Assembly (NCBI GenBank): GCA_002439285.1
Contig: DJTQ01000210.1
Coordinates: forward strand, 1 to 10,054
Length of the DNA stretch: 10,054 nucleotides
From: Paenibacillaceae bacterium UBA6304
Lineage (GTDB): Bacteria > Bacillota > Bacilli > Paenibacillales > Paenibacillaceae
Reading direction: 5' to 3'
Made by a program: the position numbers and the translations under genes. The notes beneath the pieces are model-generated. The model did not search any database. It was not told the DNA's origin and worked only from the letters and a program-made list of their open reading frames with translations. This document shows, piece after piece, positions 1-6,531 of this stretch. Positions within the stretch are counted from its first letter, which is position 1. Every line of letters starts with the position of its first letter.

Positions 1-1
1 G

Positions 2-970
2 TCCAAGGAAAGTTTGAACATTTACAGCTGGGCGGACAATTTTGATGCGGACATGCTCGCAGCATTTGAAAAAGAGTACGATGTGAAGATCAACTATGAC
101 GTGTTCGCAAACAATGAAGACTTGCTCGCGAAGATCAAAGCAGGCGGCTCGGGTTACGACTTGATCCAACCTTCCGATTATATGGTCGCAACCATGATCA
201 AGCAGGATTTGCTGGCACCGTTGAACAAGGACAATATCCCGAATTTTGCGAATATTGCCGATACCTATAAGAACCCGGCCTTTGACCCGGACAACAAATA
301 TTCCGTAGTTTATACTTCCGGTGTTACGGGCATCGCATACAATACGAAATATGTTAAAGACGAAATCGACAGTTGGGAAGACCTCTGGAATCCCGAATAC
401 AAAGGGAAAGTCATCCTCCTTGACGATAATCGTGAAATGATCGGCATGGCGTTGAAAAAAGCCGGCAAATCCAATAGCTCCACGGATGAAGCCGAAATTA
501 CCGCTGCGGTGGACGATTTGAAGAATTTGTTGCCTAGCGTGCTTGCTTTTGATACCGACAACATTAAACAAAAGATGATTCAAGAAGAAGGATGGATCGC
601 CACGGTTTGGTCGGGTGATGCTTCGGTCATCGCCAAGGATAATCCGGACGTAGCCTACGTGGTACCTAAGGAAGGCGGTACGATCTGGTCCGATAACTAT
701 GCCATTCCAAAAGGTGCAAAGCATCAGGAACTGGCTGAGAAGTTCATCGACTTCATGCTGGATCCCGAGAACAGTGCCAAGAACTATGAATCGATCGGAT
801 ACAGCGATCCGAACACGAAAGCTCACGAGTTTCATAGCGAGGAATACAACAACGATAAGATGATCAATTTGTCGGAAGACGAATTATCCCGGACCGAATG
901 GCTCCAGGACGTTGGCGACAAGCTGCAAGTATATGACCGTTTCTGGACCGAACTGAAGAGCGGCCGGTAA
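2..970 (+). CDS. potD: Spermidine/putrescine ABC transporter substrate-binding protein, 5'-truncated
   Basis: Extracellular binding component of a polyamine importer (PotABCD type), which hands spermidine or putrescine to the membrane permease. The reading frame is open from the window edge, so the gene begins upstream; the codons before the TTG at 14 (S-K-E-S) are in frame, and that TTG is an internal Leu, not a start. Compared with E. coli PotD from memory, only the signal/lipoprotein leader and a few residues are missing. Visible family signatures include NIYSWAD at the N-terminal edge, GYDLIQPSDY, the SWEDLWNPEYKGKV segment, LLDDNREMIGMAL, VPKEGGTIWSDNYAIP (aromatic and acidic residues of the polyamine pocket in this family), IGYSDPN, and a C-terminus LKSGR very like the LKAGR end of E. 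coli PotD. The stop at 968 is followed directly by a terminator, so this is the last gene of its operon; potABC are expected just upstream, outside the window. Family assignment is secure; the exact polyamine preference is not. Confidence 0.93.
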   Translation, partial: SKESLNIYSWADNFDADMLAAFEKEYDVKINYDVFANNEDLLAKIKAGGSGYDLIQPSDYMVATMIKQDLLAPLNKDNIPNFANIADTYKNPAFDPDNKYSVVYTSGVTGIAYNTKYVKDEIDSWEDLWNPEYKGKVILLDDNREMIGMALKKAGKSNSSTDEAEITAAVDDLKNLLPSVLAFDTDNIKQKMIQEEGWIATVWSGDASVIAKDNPDVAYVVPKEGGTIWSDNYAIPKGAKHQELAEKFIDFMLDPENSAKNYESIGYSDPNTKAHEFHSEEYNNDKMINLSEDELSRTEWLQDVGDKLQVYDRFWTELKSGR

Positions 971-981
971 TAATGATATTG

Positions 982-1011
982 AAAGAGCGTGGAGTACCAC
1001 GCTCTTTTTTT
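982..1011 (+). terminator. Intrinsic terminator of the potD operon
   Basis: A perfect 11-bp stem (982-992 pairing with 997-1007) with a 4-nt loop AGTA, followed by a T run to 1011. It starts 11 nt after the potD stop codon. This is a textbook Rho-independent terminator for the plus strand. Confidence 0.95.
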
Positions 1012-1111
1012 GTTGGGATAGGCAGCCTCTCTATATTCTTGCTTCCGGAGCATGATTTTCCACCATCGCGGAAATAATGGGTGTAACTCCGAGAAGAAGT
1101 GAGGTAAGGGA

Positions 1112-2215
1112 ATGAAAAAGTTCGCTTTTCAAATAGGGAGCGCTGTGCTCATTGTCGGTTTGCTGGTTGCAGGATGGAGTGGCACAATTGGGCCGGTAGC
1201 TTCGGCTCATGCTCATGCTTATGACGAGTCTTCAGCAAAGCAAGTCCAAAAACCTAAACCCGGACAGGCAGTCCGGATTACGCTGAAGGGAAAAGAGCTT
1301 AAACAGCAAGGTCTGCAAGGAGAGGAGGACGTGTTGGTTCCTCTGGAGCTGATCCGCAAGGATTTGAAGATCCCTGTGAAGTACGACAAGCCCTCCAATA
1401 CGTACACTTTAAAACGCCAAAATGTGGTTGTTCAGCTTCAACCGGGGGAAGCCGGAGCAAAGGCTACTGTAGACGGAAGTACACAAATTCTCCCTTACGA
1501 GTGGAAGGTAGTCAACGGCAAGCCTTACGTCTCAGTAAAAGTGCTTACGGACAACTTAGGGTATACCTCACAGTGGAATAAGGCGGGGAACACGCTGAAC
1601 CTGACGCCTCACCGGCTGAACGATATCCTGATCAGCACCCGTACTGTGGAGAAAGTGAACCCGAAAGCTTCGATCAAGGTGCAATATCCTCAGGTTAGCG
1701 GGCTTCGAAGCAAGGAAGCGGAGGGTAAAATCAACGCCTTGCTTCAATCCAGAGCCGATACATTCGTGCAAAAGTCGCTCAAGGAAGCGAATGAGAGTCC
1801 GCCGTCCCCAAATGGCAGCCCGTACGAGTATCTTGGCAATTACACGGTCACCTACAACCGGGGTGGGTTGCTGAGCATTCTGGAGCAGACCTATGCCTAC
1901 ACAGGCGGGGCGCATGGGATGAGCGTTAGAGAAGGGCTGACGTTCCGGCTGAGTGACGGAAAGCTGCTGACGCTCGACGAAGTATTGCGGGCCAACCCGA
2001 ACTTCCGCGAGATCGTGGATCCTTCCATCGCCAAGCAGTTGCAGCAGACCGAGGGGTATTTCGGCGGATTTAAGACCATCGGAAACAACCCGGACTACTA
2101 TTTGAAAGATAACGGCGTCGTTATCTTCTTCCAGCTGTATGACTATCTGCCGTACGTATTCGGCTTCCCTGAATTCTATTTTTCGTTCCCTGAGTTGGGA
2201 ATTAAACGAAGATAA
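1112..2215 (+). CDS. Exported protein with stalk domain and DUF4163/DUF3298 (RsiV/PdaC-like) domain
   Basis: A 367-residue secreted or surface-attached protein of unknown precise role. Residues 1-36 form a signal peptide: MKK, a hydrophobic stretch at about 8-30, then alanine-rich cleavage options around ASAHA. Residues about 53-167 resemble the copper amine oxidase N-terminal-like stalk domain common on Paenibacillus surface proteins (VLVPLELIRKDL, VNGKPYVSVKVLTDNLGY, then a W-x4-N-T-L-x-L end). Residues about 172-360 match the DUF4163 plus DUF3298 arrangement: a YPQVSGL segment, the diagnostic YTGGAHG at 263-269, LTFRLSDGKLLTLDEVL, and the closing FFQLYDYLPYVFGFPEF. In known proteins this pair occurs in the sigma-V anti-sigma factor RsiV (lysozyme sensing) and in PdaC-type deacetylases, but there is no cytoplasmic anti-sigma segment and no deacetylase domain here, so neither function can be assigned. 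A GTGAGG/AAGGG ribosome site lies just upstream of the ATG. It is probably monocistronic, as terminators flank it. Confidence 0.85.
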   Translation: MKKFAFQIGSAVLIVGLLVAGWSGTIGPVASAHAHAYDESSAKQVQKPKPGQAVRITLKGKELKQQGLQGEEDVLVPLELIRKDLKIPVKYDKPSNTYTLKRQNVVVQLQPGEAGAKATVDGSTQILPYEWKVVNGKPYVSVKVLTDNLGYTSQWNKAGNTLNLTPHRLNDILISTRTVEKVNPKASIKVQYPQVSGLRSKEAEGKINALLQSRADTFVQKSLKEANESPPSPNGSPYEYLGNYTVTYNRGGLLSILEQTYAYTGGAHGMSVREGLTFRLSDGKLLTLDEVLRANPNFREIVDPSIAKQLQQTEGYFGGFKTIGNNPDYYLKDNGVVIFFQLYDYLPYVFGFPEFYFSFPELGIKRR

Positions 2216-2273
2216 CAAATCACACAAAGACGGTGCCGTGGAGTTCATCCCGGCACCGCCTTTGTGTGATTTG
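2216..2273. terminator. Long hairpin between convergent genes, probable bidirectional terminator
   Basis: Two 23-nt arms (2216-2238 and 2251-2273) are reverse complements except for one A/C mismatch (2230/2259), with a 12-nt loop. The hairpin begins one base after the stop codon of the stalk-domain gene and ends about 43 nt past the stop of adenine deaminase on the other strand. No clean U run follows in either direction, although both exits are AT-rich. Convergent placement argues for shared termination or mRNA 3'-end protection. Confidence 0.75.
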
Positions 2274-2315
2274 GTCTATCTATATTATTCGGCCGGCACA
2301 ACACGTTATGTCATG

Positions 2316-4127
2316 TCAGAGAATCTCAACCGGAATCAGCTGGAACTTATCGACGTCCGCCAGACCGCGGTTGGTGATACGCAGCTCAGGAATGACCGGT
2401 AAGGCGATCAGCGAGAAGGTCATGAATGGCGCGTTCAATTCGCAGCCTAGCGTCTTCCAAGCCTGCTCCAGCGCCTGAACTTGCTTCACGACGACTTCAA
2501 GCGGCTGATCGGACATCAGCCCGGCAATGTCCATCGGCACGGAAGCCAAGACCTGGCCGTCCAGCACGGCGATCATGCCGCCACCAAGCTTCGCCAGCTC
2601 ATTGGCGGCAAAGGCCATATCGTCCGGGTTCGTGCCCATCACCAAGAGGTTGTGGCTGTCATGCGCCACGGTTGAGGCGACCGCCCCGCGTTTTAGCTCG
2701 AAGCCTTGGGCGAAGGCCAGGGAAATCTGCCCTGTGCCATGATGGCGCTCGATGCAGGCCAGCATAATGACATCCTGCTCCAGGCTCGGCTGGATGAAGC
2801 CGTCCTTGACGGCCAGCGTCGCCGTGCCGCGTGCCGTCCGCGCGCTGTTCTCGATCGCGAGGATCACGTTCACCTCCGTCACGTCGCCGCCGACGGAACC
2901 GGATCCCGCGCGGCGGCTCGCCAGCGCGAAGTCGCGCGCCTCCAGCGGCCGCGCCAAGTGCACCGACTGCCTTGCGGCCTCCGGATACGCATAGGCCGGG
3001 AAGGCCTGCTGCAGCTCGCCGCCGTCATAGACCACGTTGCCATCCGTAATGACCGTGGACGGCTCCATGTCTTTCAGGCTGTCGATCAGCAGCAGATCGG
3101 CGCATTTGCCCGGCGCGATGCCGCCGACGTCACCGTCGACCCGGAAATACCGGGCCGTATTGATCGTGCCCATCTGGATGGCGGTGACCGGCTCCACGCC
3201 TTCCTCAATGGCACGGCGGACGACATGGTTCATATGACCCTTCTCGATCAGGGTCTGCGGGTATACGTCGTCCGTGACCAGCATGATGTTACCCGGATGA
3301 ACGTGATCTTCGGTCACGACCTTGATCACTTCCTTCACATCATGCCAAGCCGAGCCCTCGCGGATCATGAGATGCATGCCGAGCTGCAGCTTTAACAGGC
3401 CTTGCTCGCGCGTGACCGTCTCATGGCAGGACGTCACGCCGGAGGCGATGTAGGCTTGCAGCATCGGTTCATCCTCGCTCGGGAAGTGCCCGGTGACCGC
3501 CTTGCCGGCCTTGATCGTCGCCGCGATTTCCCCGCTCATCTTGGGATCGCCGTACACGACGCCCGGGAAATTCATCACTTCGCCAAGCCCCTCGACGCCT
3601 TCCCAGGTCATTCCGTCCTCGATATCGGCTACGTTCAATTCAGCCCCGGCGTCTTCTAGATTGTCTGTGGCGGGAACGCACGAAGGGAAGGTGGTGTATA
3701 CCTTCAACGGCAGGGCCCGCCCCTCCTCGTGCATCCAGCGTACGCCGTCGGCTCCAAACACATTGGCGATCTCATGAGGGTCCATGAATACGCCGGTTGT
3801 GCCTTTCGCCAAGGCGGCCTTGGCGAATTCGGTGACCGAGAGCATGGTGCTCTCGACATGCATATGGCCGTCCAGCAGGCCCGGCACGATAAAGCGTCCC
3901 TTCGCATCCAGCACCACCGTATTTTCGCCGACGGTATGACTGGCATCGCCCACATAAGCGATCCGTCCTGCGGCGATTGCGACATCCGTGTGCGCCTGTA
4001 GCCGTCCGGTGTAGACATTGACGAGCGTTCCGTTCTTAACGACCAGATCGGCCTTTTGTGCTCCTGTGGCCACTTGGGCAAGCGTTCGGCTAACCTGTGT
4101 CCATTCTTCTCTCTGGGTAGGGCTCAT
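2316..4127 (-). CDS. ade: Adenine deaminase
   Basis: Metal-dependent cytoplasmic amidohydrolase converting adenine and water to hypoxanthine and ammonia (purine salvage). The predicted protein is 603 residues from ATG 4127, close to the usual size of about 570-610. The longer frame begins at GTG 4136, but AAGGAG (complement of 4136-4141) would overlap that GTG and sits 8 nt before the ATG at 4127, so I chose the ATG. Numbered from it, the protein shows GLLDGHMHVES with the H88-x-H90 metal motif, MDPHEIANV (about 115-123), LGEVMN with E183, AVTGHFPS with H214, SCHET with H235, and LVTDDVYP with D286, all typical of bacterial Ade. The C-terminal Ade-specific domain (about 415-603) carries AHDSHNLLVMGTNPDDM and ALPVIPELRITNRGL. 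The interdomain stretch (about residues 388-435, window 2820-2960) is encoded by strikingly GC-rich DNA. The gene stands alone: clpP upstream has its own terminator. No purine riboswitch was recognised in the short leader (4128-4220). Confidence 0.96.
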   Translation of the reverse strand: MSPTQREEWTQVSRTLAQVATGAQKADLVVKNGTLVNVYTGRLQAHTDVAIAAGRIAYVGDASHTVGENTVVLDAKGRFIVPGLLDGHMHVESTMLSVTEFAKAALAKGTTGVFMDPHEIANVFGADGVRWMHEEGRALPLKVYTTFPSCVPATDNLEDAGAELNVADIEDGMTWEGVEGLGEVMNFPGVVYGDPKMSGEIAATIKAGKAVTGHFPSEDEPMLQAYIASGVTSCHETVTREQGLLKLQLGMHLMIREGSAWHDVKEVIKVVTEDHVHPGNIMLVTDDVYPQTLIEKGHMNHVVRRAIEEGVEPVTAIQMGTINTARYFRVDGDVGGIAPGKCADLLLIDSLKDMEPSTVITDGNVVYDGGELQQAFPAYAYPEAARQSVHLARPLEARDFALASRRAGSGSVGGDVTEVNVILAIENSARTARGTATLAVKDGFIQPSLEQDVIMLACIERHHGTGQISLAFAQGFELKRGAVASTVAHDSHNLLVMGTNPDDMAFAANELAKLGGGMIAVLDGQVLASVPMDIAGLMSDQPLEVVVKQVQALEQAWKTLGCELNAPFMTFSLIALPVIPELRITNRGLADVDKFQLIPVEIL

Positions 4128-4135
4128 CTTGTTCA

Positions 4136-4141
4136 CTCCTT
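4136..4141 (-). promoter_or_regulatory. Ribosome binding site deciding the ade start
   Basis: The complement of these bases is AAGGAG. It overlaps the alternative GTG at 4136 and lies 8 nt upstream of ATG 4127. Normal spacing favours ATG 4127 as the true start. Confidence 0.8.
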
Positions 4142-4221
4142 AGGGGATAGGTGGCTCACTTCTCTGCTTCATATTTTTTCACCGAACCAGCAAAAATGCA
4201 AGGATGTTAGATTTCGCAGAC

Positions 4222-4271
4222 AAAAAAAAGGGCCGCCCTGTGAGCTTAATATGCTCAATAGAACGGTCCTT
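4222..4271 (-). terminator. Probable intrinsic terminator of clpP
   Basis: Read on the minus strand, an 8-bp arm at 4271-4264 pairs with 4235-4228 (one A-C mismatch), encloses a small inner stem (TGAGC/GCTCA, 4241-4257), and runs into eight U residues (A run 4222-4229 on the plus strand). It begins about 30 nt after the clpP stop and should insulate ade from clpP transcription. The mismatch makes it weaker than the potD terminator. Confidence 0.7.
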
Positions 4272-4302
4272 GGTTTTATTTCCGGTATAAATTTTAGTTA
4301 GT

Positions 4303-4899
4303 TTATATGCCTTGCGGAGTAACCTTCTCGATAACGCGATCGATCAGTCCGTATTCTTTGGATTCGGCAGCGCTCATGAAATAGTCGCGATCGGTATCCT
4401 TCTCGATCCGTTCCAGCGGCTGTCCCGTGCGTTCGGCCAGAATCTTGTTCAGCTTGTCGCGCATCTTCAGAATGCGGCGGGCACGGATTTCAATATCGGT
4501 TGCCTGTCCTTCGGCTCCGCCGAGCGGCTGGTGAATCATGATCTCACTGTTCGGCAACGCGTAACGTTTGCCCAGAGCGCCTGCATTCAGTAGGAAAGCA
4601 CCCATAGAAGCCGCGAGGCCCACGCAGATGGTGGATACGTCGGACTTAATGTATTGCATCGTATCGAAAATGGCCATACCGGCTGTAATGGAGCCGCCAG
4701 GACTATTAATGTACAAATGGATGTCCTTGCCTGGTTCTTCCGCGTCCAAAAACAACATTTGCGCAATAATCGCGTTGGCGACAACGTCATTCACCTGCGA
4801 ACCCAGGAAAATGATGCGGTCCTTCAACAGTCTGGAGTAAATGTCATAAGCGCGCTCGCCGCGGTTACTTTGTTCAACGACCATAGGAATATAACTCAC
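4303..4899 (-). CDS. clpP: ATP-dependent Clp protease proteolytic subunit ClpP
   Basis: Serine peptidase that forms the tetradecameric barrel working with the AAA+ unfoldases ClpC, ClpX or ClpE in cytoplasmic protein quality control and regulated proteolysis. The start is taken as GTG at 4899, giving 198 residues beginning [20 protein letters not shown], the family's normal N-terminus. An in-frame ATG at 4932 would add 11 residues, but the AAGGAGG ribosome site lies inside that extension. The catalytic triad is intact: Ser98 in GLAASMGA, His123 in MIHQPLGG and Asp172 in TDRDYFMS, the same numbering as well-studied ClpPs. The oxyanion/substrate strand INSPGGS (65-70) and the C-terminal [10 protein letters not shown] are also present. 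It is transcribed alone from a promoter overlapped by a CtsR box, consistent with the class III heat-shock control known in Bacillus. Confidence 0.98.
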   Translation of the reverse strand: MSYIPMVVEQSNRGERAYDIYSRLLKDRIIFLGSQVNDVVANAIIAQMLFLDAEEPGKDIHLYINSPGGSITAGMAIFDTMQYIKSDVSTICVGLAASMGAFLLNAGALGKRYALPNSEIMIHQPLGGAEGQATDIEIRARRILKMRDKLNKILAERTGQPLERIEKDTDRDYFMSAAESKEYGLIDRVIEKVTPQGI

Positions 4900-4907
4900 C
4901 GATAAAA

Positions 4908-4914
4908 CCTCCTT
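4908..4914 (-). promoter_or_regulatory. Ribosome binding site fixing the clpP GTG start
   Basis: The complement reads AAGGAGG, 8 nt upstream of GTG 4899. It would lie inside the coding region if the upstream ATG (4932) were used, so it supports the shorter ClpP. Confidence 0.9.
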
Positions 4915-4990
4915 ATTTGTTGGATCAACCATGTAAACAAAATCGGTTCAATCAATTTCAGAATTGACGGAATCGATGAATATTAACCTC

Positions 4991-5019
4991 ATCATAAACA
5001 ATTTCAAACAGAAAGTCAA
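4991..5019 (-). promoter_or_regulatory. Sigma-A promoter of clpP
   Basis: On the minus strand, -35 TTGACT (5019-5014) and -10 TATGAT (4996-4991) are separated by exactly 17 bp. Each hexamer is close to consensus. The predicted transcript starts about 85 nt upstream of the GTG. The -35 element lies inside the CtsR repeat. Confidence 0.85.
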
Positions 5020-5030
5020 AGAAAGTCAAA
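5014..5030 (+). promoter_or_regulatory. CtsR operator at the clpP promoter
   Basis: The plus strand holds AGTCAAA-GAA-AGTCAAA, a perfect tandem heptad repeat with the 3-nt spacer of the known CtsR consensus (RGTCAAA-NAN-RGTCAAA). It covers the -35 element of the clpP promoter. Bound CtsR would block RNA polymerase until heat or protein stress inactivates it. The ctsR gene is not in this window. Confidence 0.9.
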
Positions 5031-5041
5031 CTCTGTGTAAT

Positions 5042-5064
5042 AAAAAAACCCGTGCATCAGGGTT
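5042..5064 (-). terminator. Intrinsic terminator of tRNA-Arg
   Basis: On the minus strand, AACCC (5064-5060) pairs with GGGTT (5051-5047) around an 8-nt loop, followed by U residues (A run 5042-5048 on the plus strand). It lies about 45 nt past the tRNA 3' end, just before the clpP promoter. The stem is short (5 bp). Confidence 0.65.
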
Positions 5065-5109
5065 AGTAGGTAAAACATATAAGTAGCAGCTATTCGTCGA
5101 TAAAAATAA

Positions 5110-5184
5110 TGGCGCGCCCGCGAGGAATCGAACCTCGATCTCAGGCTCCGGAGGCCTACGTCATATCCATTGGACCACGGGCGC
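5110..5184 (-). tRNA. tRNA-Arg (anticodon CCG)
   Basis: The reverse complement folds as a full cloverleaf. The acceptor stem is GCGCCCG/CGGGCGC (5184-5178 with 5120-5114). The D arm carries GTCC and AATGGAT. The anticodon stem is TAGGC/GCCTG around the loop CTCCGGA, giving anticodon CCG (decoding CGG). The T arm is CGAGG-TTCGATT-CCTCG. The discriminator is G, and the 3' CCA is encoded (5112-5110). The gene has its own promoter and terminator. Confidence 0.97.
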
Positions 5185-5215
5185 AAACAGTACATTCAAT
5201 TAGCGTGCAAAAATG

Positions 5216-5244
5216 ATTATATGATATACAGAATTAAAAAGCAA
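5216..5244 (-). promoter_or_regulatory. Sigma-A promoter of tRNA-Arg
   Basis: On the minus strand, -35 TTGCTT (5244-5239) and a consensus -10 TATAAT (5221-5216) are separated by 17 bp. The -10 lies about 31 nt from the tRNA 5' end, a normal short-leader arrangement for a stable RNA gene. Confidence 0.8.
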
Positions 5245-5333
5245 GCAAGTTCTCTAAAAAAGTTTCAGGAAACGTATGACAAACAAGGGAGAGCGACAAA
5301 ACAGAAATATTATTTGCAAAATAGGCATTGTAA

Positions 5334-5347
5334 TGAAAGCGCTATTA
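5334..5347 (+). promoter_or_regulatory. Candidate CcpA cre site upstream of the LacI-family gene
   Basis: TGAAAGCGCTATTA matches the catabolite-responsive element consensus TGWAANCGNTNWCA at every specified position except one (T for C near the 3' end). It lies 13 bp before the perfect palindrome at 5361 and 48 bp before the start codon. Possible -10 hexamers (TATGAT 5346-5351 or GATAAT 5349-5354) overlap or abut it, so CcpA binding would probably block transcription of the regulator. No convincing -35 was found. Confidence 0.6.
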
Positions 5348-5360
5348 TGATAATTTATGA

Positions 5361-5380
5361 TTATAAAAACGTTTTTATAA
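5361..5380. promoter_or_regulatory. Perfect 20-bp palindrome, probable LacI-family operator O1
   Basis: The half-site TTATAAAAAC is followed by its exact reverse complement, with CG at the centre. It ends 14 bp before the start codon of the LacI-family gene, immediately before its ribosome site (AAAAGGA). A 16-bp core is repeated exactly at 6488-6502 and flanks before the permease gene. A central CpG palindrome is the classic form of LacI-family operators, in which the hinge-helix leucine intercalates. Autoregulation is inferred. Confidence 0.85.
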
Positions 5381-5394
5381 AAGGACGATTGTAT

Positions 5395-6420
5395 ATGAGC
5401 AAGGTTACCATTAAGGATGTGGCAAGAGAGGCGGGCGTGTCGATCTCAACGGTTTCCAATGCATTGAACAATGTCGATGTTTTGAACCCCGAGACCAAAT
5501 CGCATGTGCTTAATGTAGCGAAACGGTTGAACTACGTGCCGAACTTGAACGGCAAGCAGCTTAAAACAGGCAAAACGAAAATGCTGGGCTTCTTCACGAC
5601 AAGCGTATCAGGTCCCTACTTTTATACGCTGGTAGAATCGATGGCTCGCGAATGCGACCGGCTCGGCTATGGACTAAACGTATTTGTAACTCGCGACAAA
5701 GGGGTCATCATGAGCAATATTTTGGGCAGACGTGTCGACGGCGTCATTATTTACGAGGAATTGCGGATCGACAACGAGGACGTCATCATGATGATGAAGG
5801 AAAAGATTAAGGCCGTGTTTCTGGATCGGTTTCTGGAGAACGAAACAATGGGCAGCGTTATTTTTGATTCCTTCGTGGCCGGTTATGAAGCCACCAAATA
5901 CTTGATCAGCCTCGGACACAAGAAAATCGCATATATTTCCGGCGTGGACACGATGTTCGACAGCGTACAGCGGAAAGAAGGTTATCTGGCGGCATTGCGG
6001 GAGCATCAGCTTCTCGTCGATGACGATTATGTGCTCCAAGGATATTTTGAGGAAGAAGGCGCCTATAACGCGATAAAATCATTTCTTCATATGCACCCGG
6101 ACAAATTGCCGGACGCGTTCCTGGCGGGGAACGACTTGAGTGCGATCGGTTGTATCCGCGCGCTGAAATCCCACGGATTCGATGTTCCTTCGGATATCAG
6201 TGTGGTGGGGTTTGACGATATCGATATCGCCCAATACTTCACGCCGCCGTTAACTACAGTGAGAAACCAGATCGCAAGGCAGGGCGTGCTGGCCATCGAT
6301 CATTTGGTACGCATGATTCAGAAGAAGGAACAGGGCAAGAAACAAAAACTGGCGGGTGAACTGATCGTCAGAGGATCAAGCCAGGTGAAAATCCAAAGAA
6401 ATGACCCTGGGCAGGAGTAA
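5395..6420 (+). CDS. LacI-family transcriptional regulator of the adjacent sugar importer
   Basis: DNA-binding repressor whose sugar-binding domain senses an inducer. The predicted protein is 341 residues from ATG 5395, the usual family size. The open frame continues upstream to 5170, but the N-terminus MSKVTIKDVAREAGVSISTV is exactly where LacI proteins begin, and AAAAGGA precedes this ATG. Domains: helix-turn-helix (about 4-24, VTIKDVAREAGVSISTVSNAL), hinge region (about 46-58, NYVPNLNGKQLKT, with the leucine at 56 in the hinge-helix position), and a periplasmic-binding-protein-like effector domain (about 62-335) with RRVDGVIIYEE, SLGHKKIAYISG, FLAGNDLSAIGCIRALKSHG, ISVVGFDDIDIAQYFTPPLTTV and a closing GELIVRGSS. 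The effector is unknown. Two near-identical palindromes, before this gene and before the permease gene downstream, are its likely operators. The 111-bp gap to the first permease contains the second palindrome, so the permease operon can be controlled separately. Confidence 0.95.
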   Translation: MSKVTIKDVAREAGVSISTVSNALNNVDVLNPETKSHVLNVAKRLNYVPNLNGKQLKTGKTKMLGFFTTSVSGPYFYTLVESMARECDRLGYGLNVFVTRDKGVIMSNILGRRVDGVIIYEELRIDNEDVIMMMKEKIKAVFLDRFLENETMGSVIFDSFVAGYEATKYLISLGHKKIAYISGVDTMFDSVQRKEGYLAALREHQLLVDDDYVLQGYFEEEGAYNAIKSFLHMHPDKLPDAFLAGNDLSAIGCIRALKSHGFDVPSDISVVGFDDIDIAQYFTPPLTTVRNQIARQGVLAIDHLVRMIQKKEQGKKQKLAGELIVRGSSQVKIQRNDPGQE

Positions 6421-6485
6421 GAAGTTGTATCTTGAACGATCCGCATAAAATCGGCAGGGGCCTGGGATAGATTTTTATATGTGAA

Positions 6486-6503
6486 AATAAAAACGTTTTT
6501 ATT
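6486..6503. promoter_or_regulatory. Perfect 18-bp palindrome, probable LacI-family operator O2
   Basis: The half-site AATAAAAAC plus its exact reverse complement, centred on CG at 6494/6495. It shares a 16-bp core with the palindrome at 5361-5380 and lies 28 bp before the first permease start. Bound repressor here would stop transcription entering the transporter operon. I could not place a convincing -35/-10 pair in 6421-6485; the best pair (TTGTAT 6425 and TAAAAT 6446) has only a 15-bp spacer. Confidence 0.85.
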
Positions 6504-6531
6504 GAATGCAAGCCAAAAGGAGGACTAATGA

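Noticed and set aside
1568..2248. 226-codon minus-strand open frame
   Set aside because: It is antisense to the DUF3298 region of the exported protein and includes part of the intergenic hairpin. No ribosome site or recognisable motif was seen.
2706..3395. 229-codon plus-strand open frame opposite ade
   Set aside because: GC-rich codon bias in ade creates long open frames on the other strand. The ade frame carries full family motifs, so this is a shadow.
4128..4220. Possible purine riboswitch upstream of ade
   Set aside because: The 5' leader is short, and I could not see the conserved junction bases or the two loop-loop stems of a purine aptamer.
4900..4932. Upstream ATG start for clpP adding 11 residues
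   Set aside because: The extension contains the AAGGAGG ribosome site for GTG 4899, and ClpP proteins normally begin near the SYIPMVVEQ segment.
5042..5184. tRNA-Arg as an attachment site for an integrated element
   Set aside because: The tRNA 3' end is followed within about 100 nt by its terminator and the clpP promoter. No integrase gene and no repeated tRNA 3' fragment was seen in the window.
5170..5394. In-frame upstream extension of the LacI-family gene (75 extra codons)
   Set aside because: It runs into the opposite-strand tRNA-Arg gene and its promoter, includes the cre-like site and the operator palindrome, and its composition is not protein-like. The family N-terminus MSKVTIKDVA and a ribosome site mark the start at 5395.
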